In this document: positions 1 to 7,744 of the stretch, piece by piece
Layout of the letters: each line of letters starts with the position of its first letter
Position numbering within the stretch: position 1 is the stretch's first letter
Origin: Candidatus Poribacteria bacterium
GTDB taxonomy: Bacteria > Poribacteria > WGA-4E > WGA-3G
Length of the DNA stretch: 58,388 nucleotides
Direction: 5' to 3'
Assembly (NCBI GenBank): GCA_003635185.1
Contig: PYJA01000117.1
Location: forward strand, 1 to 58,388
The notes under the pieces: model-generated
Seen by the model: the letters and a program-made list of their open reading frames with translations, nothing else
Database searches by the model: none
What the model was told of the DNA's origin: nothing
Made by a program: the position numbers and the translations under genes

Positions 1-1
1 G

Positions 2-157
2 CGTAAAAAAATGCGTTGTAAGTTATCATTTTCTGATAACTTACGCAAGCGTGCCAAAGACCTCTTGGAACATGCCAAACGCGCCGTTGAGATTGCTATT
101 GAACAAGACGAGCAGGCTGCTATTGATTGGTTGGTATCTATTGTAGGCGCACCATAG
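2..157 (+). CDS. C-terminal end of an unidentified protein (5' end outside window)
   Basis: An open frame enters from the left edge and runs 51 codons to a TAG at 155-157. The tail is Lys/Arg-rich, then amphipathic and probably helical (around LLEHAKRAVEIAIEQDEQAA). I do not recognise the family. An internal ATG at 11-13 exists, but the frame is open to the edge, so this is more likely a tail than a whole gene. The last 20 bases of coding sequence and spacer (133-152) recur with one mismatch at 367-386, on the far side of the adjacent repeat element. Confidence 0.5.
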   Translation, partial: RKKMRCKLSFSDNLRKRAKDLLEHAKRAVEIAIEQDEQAAIDWLVSIVGAP

Positions 158-368
158 CCGTCAATTTAGCGTGCATCCAGGCCCGGTAGGTTCGGTTTGT
201 AACCGAACCGGACTGAGCCCAGGCGAATCCTGGGTGTTTTGTTGAGCAGCACTGCTGAGTGGACAGGATAGGTGAAGGTTTCTGCGTCCGATCCGGTTCG
301 GTTACAAACCGAACCTACCGGCCTGGGGCATTTAGCGCATAATTCTTTTCTTAAATTGACGCTTATGG
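152..368. repeat. 217-bp dispersed inverted-repeat element, copy 1 (MITE/REP-like)
   Basis: The ends are imperfect inverted repeats: 152-171 begins CCATAGCCGTCAATTT, and 350-368 read on the other strand begins CCATAAGCGTCAATTT. A nearly perfect long stem lies inside, with arms at 179-209 and 295-326 sharing AGGTTCGGTTTGTAACCGAA-type sequence. A second, diverged copy lies at 8982-9223. The element carries no ORF. A 20-bp direct repeat (133-152 and 367-386, one mismatch) flanks it and may be a target duplication. Likely a non-autonomous mobile element or a large transcribed hairpin. Confidence 0.75.
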
Positions 369-386
369 TATCTGTTGTAGGCGCAC

Positions 387-636
387 TTGTGAAGTAGGAA
401 ACTTGCAACGCCGAAGCGTTCTGTATGCCTGTAGGATTGACCCCGCCTCAATACAGTCTGCGCTCGCAATTCTCTGGACAGCAGCTTCCCTTTTTCACTT
501 GATTTTCTTTCCGATGCATGTTATTTTTATAGAGAAGCGACTGGTAATAAAAAAAGCAAAAGAGAACCTGTTGTGGAGGACAGGAACAGATAATCACTGA
601 GGCTCACTGTCCGAAATACCGAAAACGGAGGGAACA
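387..636. other. Non-coding stretch, no feature recognised
   Basis: A 65-codon open frame at 403-600 has no ribosome binding site and no protein-like pattern, so I do not call it. No tRNA, terminator or clear promoter is visible. The last bases (625-636) hold the GGAGGG binding site of the next gene. Confidence 0.5.
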
Positions 637-990
637 ATGAAAGTTAATTTTGAGCAGAAATTTAAAGAAATTTTAAAAGAGGAGGCAAAAGGTTTTGGTA
701 TAAATTGGCAATTAGTAGACATCGAATCTATACACTATCACTCCACACTAATGACTGATCTTCCCGCGACTCTTGATAAATACACGGTTAGAATGAGAGT
801 GGTAGAAACTGAAATTCCTGAAATGGATATAGATAACTGGTTCAGATCTCATAAGTTCATATATGCCCTGATGTCAAAACATGTTAAGACTGAATTTGAA
901 GATATTGATATGATGACATTTGATGTAGGAACTATTGAATCTATCGCCATGAAAACTCGTGATGCCTTCAAAAACTTTCAGGGGAAGTGA
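637..990 (+). CDS. Hypothetical protein, 117 aa
   Basis: The start is well supported: GGAGGG lies seven bases before the ATG. The protein is soluble, charged and rich in Glu, Lys and Asp, with no signal peptide or membrane segment. The middle (MRVVETEIPEMDIDNW) could be a beta strand and turn, and the C-terminus is probably helical. I do not recognise the family. It stands alone between the inverted-repeat element and the DUF2971 gene, about 195 bases from the latter, so it is probably a separate accessory gene. It ends in TGA, one of several clear TGA stops here. Confidence 0.6.
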   Translation: MKVNFEQKFKEILKEEAKGFGINWQLVDIESIHYHSTLMTDLPATLDKYTVRMRVVETEIPEMDIDNWFRSHKFIYALMSKHVKTEFEDIDMMTFDVGTIESIAMKTRDAFKNFQGK

Positions 991-1184
991 AGAATAAGTT
1001 ATCCACTAACGATTTAAAACTGCCATGGTGCTCTCCACTCTGTGAAGTTCAACCAAAAACAATCGCAGGCAAGAGACATTAATCGGGACGTTGAAAGTCA
1101 ATGCCACCCTTCCGCGAACAACTCTATATTGCTGGGGTTGCGAAGGACAACAAGCTAGCACATCCAATCTGAAAGAAGAATTTT

Positions 1185-1922
1185 ATGTCTAAAGCACTAA
1201 AAGGTATCACACAACCTAAAGATACTGATACATTGTGGCGATATATGAGTTTTGAGAAGTTTGCCAATATCTTAGCAACAGGGTCCCTATTTTTTACAAG
1301 AGCCGATAAGTACGATGACAAGTTTGAAGGATACATCCCCGAAGCAATAATGCGGTATTACGGATCCCCGAACATCCGTATTGATCCAAATCTTCGTCAA
1401 TACATCATGTGTAACTGTTGGCATAAAGGGACAGAAGAATCAATGGCAATGTGGGACAAATACCACCTACGCGATAGCGGTATAGCAATCAAAACAACTA
1501 TGAGGAACTTGATGGATAGTTTGCCGGATGAACCTAATATATTCATCGGTAAAGTAGATTACGAAGTAGAGTCCGCAGAAAAACAAAATCAAATTGATAT
1601 GCCTGAAAATATGGCACCGGAAAGTCTTCTGCATTACCTTTATTTTTATAAAAGAAAACCTTTTGAGTATGAACACGAAGTGCGTGCGATCATTGATGTT
1701 GAATCAATTCTATATGATGATCCTTATGAATTCGGCAAACCTCTTGAAATCAATGTTGAAACGCTAATTGATAAAAATAGCAGAATAATTGTATCACCAC
1801 ACGCTGACGAGTGGATTGCCAGTACGCTTGAATTGGTAGTTGATCGGTGTGGATTCCGATTTCCGGTCAGCCACTCAAAACTTTTAGATCCGCCAACAGA
1901 CACCCAAATGATTTCAATATAG
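1185..1922 (+). CDS. DUF2971 family protein
   Basis: A 245-residue soluble protein whose N-terminal half has the DUF2971 pattern: a short leader, LWRYMSFEKFANILATGSLF, an F-x-R-A-D-x-Y-D-D-x-F-E-G segment near residues 39-51, then the C-W-H-K-G-x-E-S-M-A-M-W block near residues 71-84. Past these the FYKRKPFEYEHEVRAI region is also typical. The biochemical role is unknown; members occur in accessory and defence-rich regions, and a relation to ADP-ribosyltransferase-like folds has been suggested. The start follows GAAAGAAG. The last 56 bases overlap the convergent antitoxin gene tail to tail. Confidence 0.8.
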   Translation: MSKALKGITQPKDTDTLWRYMSFEKFANILATGSLFFTRADKYDDKFEGYIPEAIMRYYGSPNIRIDPNLRQYIMCNCWHKGTEESMAMWDKYHLRDSGIAIKTTMRNLMDSLPDEPNIFIGKVDYEVESAEKQNQIDMPENMAPESLLHYLYFYKRKPFEYEHEVRAIIDVESILYDDPYEFGKPLEINVETLIDKNSRIIVSPHADEWIASTLELVVDRCGFRFPVSHSKLLDPPTDTQMISI

Positions 1923-2196
1923 TACTGAGCATATCTAACCGCGAAGCATCTTCGTTAGAGAGGGTATTCGAGAGAGTTTCAGCATCAATGCCTGTTCGTT
2001 TGGAAAGTTCAGAAACCGCAGCCTGTACTTCTACAACATCACGAAGTGCCATCCAGATCGACTCTGTGTTACCATCTTCCTTATAGCCTGCTAAGGCTGC
2101 CTCCAAATAATACATTGCGAACTCTGTATCTGTGAGGTCTTTTAAAAGGTCGTCTCTAAAACTGGTAGTCTGCTTAACTATTGTTTCCGTGTTCAT
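1867..2196 (-). CDS. HigA-type addiction-module antidote protein, apparently orphan
   Basis: 109 residues in the pattern of the addiction-module antidote family related to HigA: S-F-R-D-D-L-L-K-D-L near the start, a Y-L-E-A-A-L segment, then A-L-R-D-V-V-E-V-Q-A-A-V-S-E-L-S-K-R-T-G, which is the start of a helix-turn-helix, followed by the recognition helix and L-S-T-I-L-K-S-F-G. It would bind its own promoter and neutralise a RelE/HigB-type toxin. The family's toxin gene usually lies directly upstream, but here the upstream space (2197-2332) holds only a promoter and tRNA-Pro. AGGAG before the ATG supports the start. Confidence 0.75.
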   Translation of the reverse strand: MNTETIVKQTTSFRDDLLKDLTDTEFAMYYLEAALAGYKEDGNTESIWMALRDVVEVQAAVSELSKRTGIDAETLSNTLSNEDASRLDMLSTILKSFGCLLADLKVLSG

Positions 2197-2280
2197 TGTC
2201 CCTACTCCTTATTTCGTTCCAAGTATAACACATCTGCACGGCATTTTCAAATTATGCATTTTGAATAAAAGCATATTTTC

Positions 2281-2309
2281 TTGACTTTTCCACCAATTTG
2301 TGATATTAT
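2281..2309 (+). promoter_or_regulatory. Sigma-70-type promoter of tRNA-Pro
   Basis: TTGACT at 2281-2286 and TATTAT at 2304-2309 are separated by 17 bases. Initiation would fall near 2316, about 17 bases before the tRNA. This is the best promoter match in the left part of the window. Confidence 0.65.
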
Positions 2310-2332
2310 TAAATGGATAATTAAATTGAAAA

Positions 2333-2406
2333 CGGGGCGTGGCGCAGTCCGGAAGCGCGCTTGAATGGGGTTCAAGAGGTCGCTGGTTCGAATCCAGTCG
2401 CCCCGA
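2333..2406 (+). tRNA. tRNA-Pro (anticodon GGG)
   Basis: A complete 74-nt cloverleaf. The acceptor stem is CGGGGCG with CGCCCCG and discriminator A. The D stem is GCGC with GCGC, and the anticodon stem CTTGA/TCAAG encloses ATGGGGT. The T arm is GCTGG-TTCGAAT-CCAGT. The anticodon is GGG with G at position 37, and the C1-G72 pair is also typical of bacterial proline tRNAs. The 3' CCA is not encoded. It is read from the promoter at 2281-2309 and lies about 85 bases before hom. Confidence 0.95.
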
Positions 2407-2491
2407 TTTGATGGGCGTTGAAGCGAGTTGATAGACTGTTCGCTGCCCAGTTTTAGTTAATGAACTCATGAGAAGAGAGGCAGTTGTAGTC

Positions 2492-3814
2492 GTGGATAAA
2501 TCGTGTATTAATGTAGGCATTTTAGGATGGGGAACAGTCGGTACCGGTGTTTCCAAGATTCTAATAAATCAGAATACGCTCATATCTAAAAACAGTGGCA
2601 TCCAATTATACCTAAAAAAGGTCGTGAAACGGACACTTCCGGCTTCACGCGAAGGTATAGAACTCCCCACTGACTGTCTAACAACTGATCCTGTTGAAGT
2701 TGTTGACAACCCCGAAATTGATATTGTCGTGGAACTTATTGGTGGTGTTCCCGAGGCACATTCGCTCATCACCCGTGCAATCCAAAATGGTAAGCACGTT
2801 GTGACAGCAAACAAAGCCCTCTTGGCAGAACACGGAGGTGAATTGTTCCAATTAGCGCAGAAACATCAGGTAAGCCTTAACTTTGAGGCAAGCACCGCAG
2901 GGGGCATTCCAATTATTAAAACCCTCCAAGAAAGTTTCACCGCTAACCAAATTCAATCCATTTATGGCATTGTTAACGGCACTTGCAACTACATGCTGAC
3001 TGAAATGAATGAACGTGGTGTTGATTTTGCTGATGTGCTTGCGGATGCTCAAGAGAAAGGTTATGCTGAGGCAGACCCAACACTTGATATTGAAGGAATT
3101 GATGCTGCCCAGAAACTAACCCTTCTTATCGCGCTCGCCTACGGCGTGAATCTCTCAGTTGACCAATTCCATGTTGAAGGTATCACAGACATTTCTCAGA
3201 AAGAGATTCAATATGCCCATGAGCTCGGTTATGTAATCAAACTGCTCGCCATTGCGAAGTTAACCGATGACAACCGTGTGGAAGCGCGCGTACATCCGAC
3301 ACTTCTGCCAGAGCGAAGTTTATTAGCGAACGTCGGTGGTGCCTTTAATGCTGTGTGTGTTATCGGATCGGCTGTTGGTCCAACCCTCTTTTATGGACAA
3401 GGGGCAGGCGAAATGCCTACCGCAAGTGCTGTTGTAGCAGATATTATTGATGCCGCAAAATCTATCCAGGGGGGCGTGAGTTCACCAATCTCTCAAGCAT
3501 GGCTTGCGAATTCGCAGACTGAAATTACTGTCTGTTCTATTGACGATATTGAGACACGCTACTACCTCCGTTTTGTTGTGATTGATCGTCCGGGAGTTTT
3601 AGCAAACATTGGGAGCATATTAGGAAACCATAACATCAGTATTGCCTCAGTTATTCAAAAAGAACCCCACGGCACCGATACCGTTTCACTCATGATGTTA
3701 ACACACCAGGCACGAGAAAAAAATATGAAAACCGCGCTTGAACAGATTTACACGCTTGAAGTTGTCAAAGGTGATGCTAAACTTATTAGAATTGAAGAAG
3801 AAGTAGCTTTTTAA
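2492..3814 (+). CDS. hom: Homoserine dehydrogenase
   Basis: Reduces aspartate semialdehyde to homoserine in the threonine/methionine branch of the aspartate pathway. The N-terminus has the Rossmann motif VGILGWGTVGTG. The middle carries the substrate-domain blocks (TANKALLAEHG; E-A-S-T-A-G-G-I-P; G-I-V-N-G-T-C-N-Y; D-P-T-L-D-I-E-G-I-D-A). The C-terminus is an ACT domain (RPGVLANIGSILGNHNIS), the usual threonine-feedback site. I prefer the GTG at 2492: AGAGAGG lies upstream and the protein then starts a few residues before the Rossmann strand. An in-frame ATG at 2468 has no binding site but would add eight residues. It is followed closely by yceD. Confidence 0.95.
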   Translation: MDKSCINVGILGWGTVGTGVSKILINQNTLISKNSGIQLYLKKVVKRTLPASREGIELPTDCLTTDPVEVVDNPEIDIVVELIGGVPEAHSLITRAIQNGKHVVTANKALLAEHGGELFQLAQKHQVSLNFEASTAGGIPIIKTLQESFTANQIQSIYGIVNGTCNYMLTEMNERGVDFADVLADAQEKGYAEADPTLDIEGIDAAQKLTLLIALAYGVNLSVDQFHVEGITDISQKEIQYAHELGYVIKLLAIAKLTDDNRVEARVHPTLLPERSLLANVGGAFNAVCVIGSAVGPTLFYGQGAGEMPTASAVVADIIDAAKSIQGGVSSPISQAWLANSQTEITVCSIDDIETRYYLRFVVIDRPGVLANIGSILGNHNISIASVIQKEPHGTDTVSLMMLTHQAREKNMKTALEQIYTLEVVKGDAKLIRIEEEVAF

Positions 3815-3831
3815 GTCCAACAGACAAAACA

Positions 3832-4458
3832 ATGAAAGACACGTTGGTTTTTGACGCAAGAAACATTCAAGACGGGGTCTTCAATAATCATGAAGTAGAA
3901 ATCCCGACTTCGCAGCTTGAATTGGATCTTGAGGATGTCCGATTTATTAGTCCAGTGCGGGGCACCGTTCAACTACTCCGCCACAACGAGGATGATGTTT
4001 ACGTCAAAGCTGATATATTCACGGATGTTGAAATGCAATGCGGTAGGTGTCTTGAACCTTTTGAAGAGGGCATCACAGCAACTTTTGAATTGCAATTCAC
4101 GCCAACTAACAATCCCGAAGAGATTGAATCGGGAGGGATTGCAGATGGAGAACGTTACTATGATGGTGAAACTTTTGACATCTCTGAAGATGCCCGACAA
4201 GCATTGGTAATTCAGGTCTCAGTTTGGCCTCTCTGCTCACAGACCTGTGAAGGTTTATGCTATGGGTGCGGTATAAATCTAAATGAGGAACATTGCACTT
4301 GTCAAGATACAGACGATATTGAATCTGAAGAAACGCTCAGTGTGAATTCACCTTTTGCAGTGCTCCCACAGTTGTTAGAGACAGCGAAGTCGGAAAGTAA
4401 ATCTAAACCGAAAAACCGTAAGGAGATAATTTCTAAAAATGGCACATCCAAAACGTAA
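3832..4458 (+). CDS. yceD: YceD/DUF177 family protein
   Basis: DUF177 proteins are linked to 23S rRNA accumulation and are almost always encoded just before rpmF, as here. The 208-residue protein has the family's cysteine pairs: CGRC near residue 66 and C-x3-C-x3-C-x2-C near residues 135-146 (CSQTCEGLCYGCG), followed by N-L-N and a final CTCQ. A Lys/Ser-rich tail follows. The last 20 bases overlap the start of rpmF in another frame, so translation is probably coupled. Confidence 0.85.
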   Translation: MKDTLVFDARNIQDGVFNNHEVEIPTSQLELDLEDVRFISPVRGTVQLLRHNEDDVYVKADIFTDVEMQCGRCLEPFEEGITATFELQFTPTNNPEEIESGGIADGERYYDGETFDISEDARQALVIQVSVWPLCSQTCEGLCYGCGINLNEEHCTCQDTDDIESEETLSVNSPFAVLPQLLETAKSESKSKPKNRKEIISKNGTSKT

Positions 4459-4627
4459 AACATCAAAATCTAAAAAAAGAATGCGGAGAAGTCATCATGC
4501 ACTCCGGAGCCAAGTTATCACAGATTGCTTATATTGTGGAGAAATGATGGTTTCACATCGAGTCTGCACGCATTGTGGGCACTATAAAGGGAGATCAGTT
4601 CTAAAGTCTACAGAAGAACAACTGTAG
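4439..4627 (+). CDS. rpmF: 50S ribosomal protein L32
   Basis: A 62-residue protein with the L32 start MAHPKRKTSKSKKRMRRSHH and a zinc ribbon made of CLYC and CTHC followed by HYKGR. The ATG lies inside the end of yceD, and AAGGAGA at about 4421-4427 serves it. It is the second member of the yceD-rpmF-fab cluster. plsX, which normally follows rpmF, is missing. Confidence 0.95.
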   Translation: MAHPKRKTSKSKKRMRRSHHALRSQVITDCLYCGEMMVSHRVCTHCGHYKGRSVLKSTEEQL

Positions 4628-4711
4628 ATAAGACACCAGCGTCTCAATTCTTGCCGATTACCCCGCACATTTGTGTTGATTCCTCCAAATCGGCTAAAAA
4701 GGATTCTTAGC

Positions 4712-5704
4712 ATGGACCGATATGCATCAATTATAGGGACAGGTTCTTATCTACCTGAAACCGTTTTAACCAATTTTGATCTCGAAAAGATGGTGGATAC
4801 CAGCGACGAATGGATTCGCCAACGCACAGGCATTGTTGAGCGACGAATCGCAGAAGACGACATCGCTACTTCGGACCTCAGTGTGCAAGCGGCACGATTA
4901 GCTATTAAAAAAGCACAAATTGACCCACTTGAAATAGAGATGATCCTCGTCGCTACCGTTACACCCGACACATTTTTTCCATCAACTGCTTGTTATGTGC
5001 AGAAAGGTATTGGCGCAAAAAAAGCTTCTGCAATGGATATATCCGCAGCATGTGCAGGATTCTTATATGGGCTTGATTTAGCAAATGGCTTGATTATATC
5101 TGGGCAATATGATACTATACTTGTTGTCGGTGGTGAAGTTTTCAACAAAATTGTTGATTGGAACGATAGAAACACGTGTGTTCTTTTTGGAGATGGTGCT
5201 GGTGCTGCCGTTGTCCAATCAACCGAAGAACCGAAAGGAATTCTCGCTTCTTATATCGGGTCTGATGGTGACTATGCAGCAGACATTAGCCTACTCGGCA
5301 TACCTGCTGGCGGATCAAGAATGCCGGTAACATCAGAAGCAATTGACCAGAATCTGAATAAAATTCAGATGAACGGGCGAGAAGTTTTCAAGCTTGGGGT
5401 TCGGCTCATGCCTGAAGCAGCAGAACGCGCGCTGCAAAAGGCAAATGTCAGCGTTGATGACGTTGATCTATTAATACCACACCAAGCGAATTTACGTATT
5501 ATTGAAGCAGTAGGGCAGAGACTCGGTGTGCCACGAGAAAAGGTATATGTAAACGTTGACAAATACGGTAATACTTCTGCTGCAACGGTAATCATCGCAT
5601 TAGACGAAGCAATTCAAGATGGACGCGCAAAACCGGGTGACCTGATATTGCTCGTAACTTTCGGTGCTGGCTTGACGTGGGGAAGCACACTCTTACGGTT
5701 GTAA
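4712..5704 (+). CDS. fabH: 3-oxoacyl-ACP synthase III (KAS III)
   Basis: Starts fatty-acid chains by condensing acetyl-CoA with malonyl-ACP. The triad is complete: Cys114 in DISAACAGF, His257 in IPHQANLR and Asn287 in KYGNTSAA. The 330-residue length is normal. The ATG at 4712 is chosen because AAAAGGA lies just upstream and MDRYASIIGTGSYLP matches the family start. An upstream GTG at 4673 would add 13 uncharacteristic residues. It lies about 85 bases after rpmF and 36 bases before a nuclease-like gene that separates it from fabD. Confidence 0.95.
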   Translation: MDRYASIIGTGSYLPETVLTNFDLEKMVDTSDEWIRQRTGIVERRIAEDDIATSDLSVQAARLAIKKAQIDPLEIEMILVATVTPDTFFPSTACYVQKGIGAKKASAMDISAACAGFLYGLDLANGLIISGQYDTILVVGGEVFNKIVDWNDRNTCVLFGDGAGAAVVQSTEEPKGILASYIGSDGDYAADISLLGIPAGGSRMPVTSEAIDQNLNKIQMNGREVFKLGVRLMPEAAERALQKANVSVDDVDLLIPHQANLRIIEAVGQRLGVPREKVYVNVDKYGNTSAATVIIALDEAIQDGRAKPGDLILLVTFGAGLTWGSTLLRL

Positions 5705-5740
5705 ACACAGATTATTATACCAACTAAAGAAGGCATAACC

Positions 5741-6787
5741 TTGAAACCTGAAGATAGAGTTGTTGAGAAAGTTGTAGAGTACTTTGTGGAACTCCGATTA
5801 AGAACTGATAACTCTCAAATTTATATTGAGCGTGAGTATCCGATCCGTATGGGCGTTGACACGCGTAGAGCTGACGTTGTGCTTTTTGAACCAGGCATAC
5901 CAAAAAAGCTTTTAGCAATTGCGGAGTGTAAAGCAGTAGGTATCAACTCGGAGGATGGCCGCCACCAGTTGAAGTCTTACCTCTGTGCTACAGATACATT
6001 TTTGGGAATATTTGCCAATAGCAGTAACCGCGAAAGATGGATTTTTTATGAAAATCATGGACGTAACGAGTTTAAAAAAATTGATCTTGAAATCTTTGAA
6101 AAGCAAGTCTTTCATTCTGTCCAAATAAGACAAGAGTTAGAAGCAAGAATAAGACAAGATTGGGAAGATCATATTACACAAGAAGTGAAAGAAAAAATAG
6201 AACGAGAGGTGAAAACAAGTATTGACCGGAATGCTATAAGATTGTCAATAGAAAACAGCGTAAGACAAGGTTGGGAAGATCGCATTAAGCGTGAAGTGGA
6301 AGCCAATGTTGACCGAGGATCAATACAACGTCAGGAAGAGGATCGCATAAAGAATGAGGTGCTGCAAATTAGAAAGCGTAGGTTAGTGGACGCAAGAGTA
6401 GAAGAGGAATCGAAAATAAGACAGAGGGTGTTAGCCAGCATTGATAAAGAACATATAAGACAGGAGATAGAAACAAGCGTAAGACAAGAAATGCTAGCAA
6501 GCATTGACAAAGAACACATAAAACAAGAGTTGGAAGCAAGCGTAAGACAGCAAGTGCTAGCAAGCATTGACAAAGAACACATAAAACAAGAGTTGGAAGC
6601 AAGCGTAAGACAGCAAGTGCTAGCAAGCATTGACCGGAGATCCATAAAATATCGAGAAGAAGAGCACATTGTACAGCAGGCAAAAGCGGGTTTTATGAAA
6701 AAAAGAGACACAAAACAAGCAATTCGATTTTTCGTCCTTGGCGTTTTTGTAACGCTAATATTGGGGTTAGTCCTATATGGATGTTAA
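5741..6787 (+). CDS. HSDR_N-like PD-(D/E)XK protein with coiled repeats and C-terminal membrane anchor
   Basis: The N-terminus (residues about 5-130) looks like the type I restriction enzyme R-subunit N-terminal fold: R-A-D-V-V-L-F, then I-A-E-C-K-A-V, which gives the D...ExK signature, and later HQLKSYL and FGIFANS-like strands. Residues about 130-310 are a charged coiled region with tandem 21-residue units. A hydrophobic segment (FFVLGVFVTLILGLVLYGC) ends the protein, suggesting a tail anchor in the inner membrane. The start is TTG. The gene sits inside the fab cluster, 36 bases after fabH, and its end lies just before fabD. Function unknown; a membrane-tethered nucleic-acid-binding or nuclease protein is an inference. 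Confidence 0.65.
   Translation: MKPEDRVVEKVVEYFVELRLRTDNSQIYIEREYPIRMGVDTRRADVVLFEPGIPKKLLAIAECKAVGINSEDGRHQLKSYLCATDTFLGIFANSSNRERWIFYENHGRNEFKKIDLEIFEKQVFHSVQIRQELEARIRQDWEDHITQEVKEKIEREVKTSIDRNAIRLSIENSVRQGWEDRIKREVEANVDRGSIQRQEEDRIKNEVLQIRKRRLVDARVEEESKIRQRVLASIDKEHIRQEIETSVRQEMLASIDKEHIKQELEASVRQQVLASIDKEHIKQELEASVRQQVLASIDRRSIKYREEEHIVQQAKAGFMKKRDTKQAIRFFVLGVFVTLILGLVLYGC
6416..6667 (+). repeat. Four tandem 63-bp coding repeats
   Basis: Units start at 6416, 6479, 6542 and 6605, each encoding 21 residues of the type VRQQVLASIDKEHIKQELEA. The second and third units are nearly identical in DNA, and the outer two have diverged. This suggests recent slippage or recombination, and copy number could vary between strains. 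Confidence 0.85.
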
Positions 6788-6804
6788 TTGCTTTATATTA
6801 TACA

Positions 6805-7743
6805 ATGACACAAATCGCCTTTATTTTTCCAGGACAGGGTTCACAAAAAGTTGGCATGGGAGCTGAATTGGCAGAGACCTATCCAATTGCCAAAAATGTT
6901 TTTGATGAATCAGATAATTTTTTAGAAAGACCTTTGAGCCAACTCTGCTTTGAAGGACCGGAAGCAGAATTAAAGCAGACAGAAAACACACAACTCGCTA
7001 TTTTGACGTGTAGTATCGCGACGCTGAGAGTCCTTACACAATTAGGGGTTGTGCCACAGGTTGTGGCAGGGCACAGTTTAGGGGAATATTCCGCGCTTGT
7101 AGCATCTGGCGTTCTTGAGTTTGCAGATGCATTACGATTGGTGGGCGCCCGCGCACAGTTTATGGCAGAAGCAGGTGAAGAACAGAACGGCACAATGGCT
7201 GCTATCCTCGGAATGGAAGCAAAGCAGCTTGAACACTTTTGTGGGAAGGTTGATGGTATTGTAAAGATTGCTAATTACAACTGCCCCGGACAATTGGTTA
7301 TTTCGGGAGAAGTTGATGCTGTCAACGAGGTTGTAGCTTTTGTCTCTGCTGAAATTGGTGCAAGACGGTGTCGGCTTTTACCAGTTAGTGGTGCTTTTCA
7401 TTCACCATTGATGGAATCAGCGCAACAGAAGTTTCAATCTGTTCTCGACTCGGTCCAGCTAAATCCACCGCAAATTGATATAGCGATGAACGTAACAGGC
7501 GAGTTTGCAATGGATTTGGATAACATTAAACATCTACTTTTTCAACAGATAACCGAACCCGTTCAATGGGAAAAAACGTTACGCGCTATTGGTAAAACTG
7601 GAATCACACATTTTGTTGAGGTAGGACCGGGAAAGGTCTTATCTGGCCTGGTAAAACGAACGCTGCCCGAAAGTGCTGCCTTAAACGTTGAAGATGTTGA
7701 GACACTTTTACTCGTAACAGATGAATATGGGAATGGTGGATAA
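6805..7743 (+). CDS. fabD: Malonyl-CoA:ACP transacylase
   Basis: Moves malonyl groups from CoA to ACP for chain elongation. Residues 1-16 hold the family start with FPGQGSQ. The nucleophile is Ser91 in GHSLGEYSAL and the partner His199 lies in AFHSPLM. The 312-residue length is usual. The ATG at 6805 places FPGQGSQ at the normal distance; an in-frame ATG at 6781 would overlap the previous gene. The binding site is weak, so translation may be coupled to the upstream gene. It ends two bases before the likely fabG start. Confidence 0.95.
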   Translation: MTQIAFIFPGQGSQKVGMGAELAETYPIAKNVFDESDNFLERPLSQLCFEGPEAELKQTENTQLAILTCSIATLRVLTQLGVVPQVVAGHSLGEYSALVASGVLEFADALRLVGARAQFMAEAGEEQNGTMAAILGMEAKQLEHFCGKVDGIVKIANYNCPGQLVISGEVDAVNEVVAFVSAEIGARRCRLLPVSGAFHSPLMESAQQKFQSVLDSVQLNPPQIDIAMNVTGEFAMDLDNIKHLLFQQITEPVQWEKTLRAIGKTGITHFVEVGPGKVLSGLVKRTLPESAALNVEDVETLLLVTDEYGNGG

Positions 7744-7744
7744 A

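Noticed and set aside
403..600. 65-codon ORF as a gene
   Set aside because: No ribosome binding site, mixed hydrophobic and random composition, and no neighbour in an operon.
6331..6711. Long minus-strand ORFs opposite the coiled-repeat gene
   Set aside because: Their Cys/Leu/Ser-rich repeats are the mirror image of the 63-bp repeats on the coding strand. The plus-strand frame has a start, a domain and a membrane helix.
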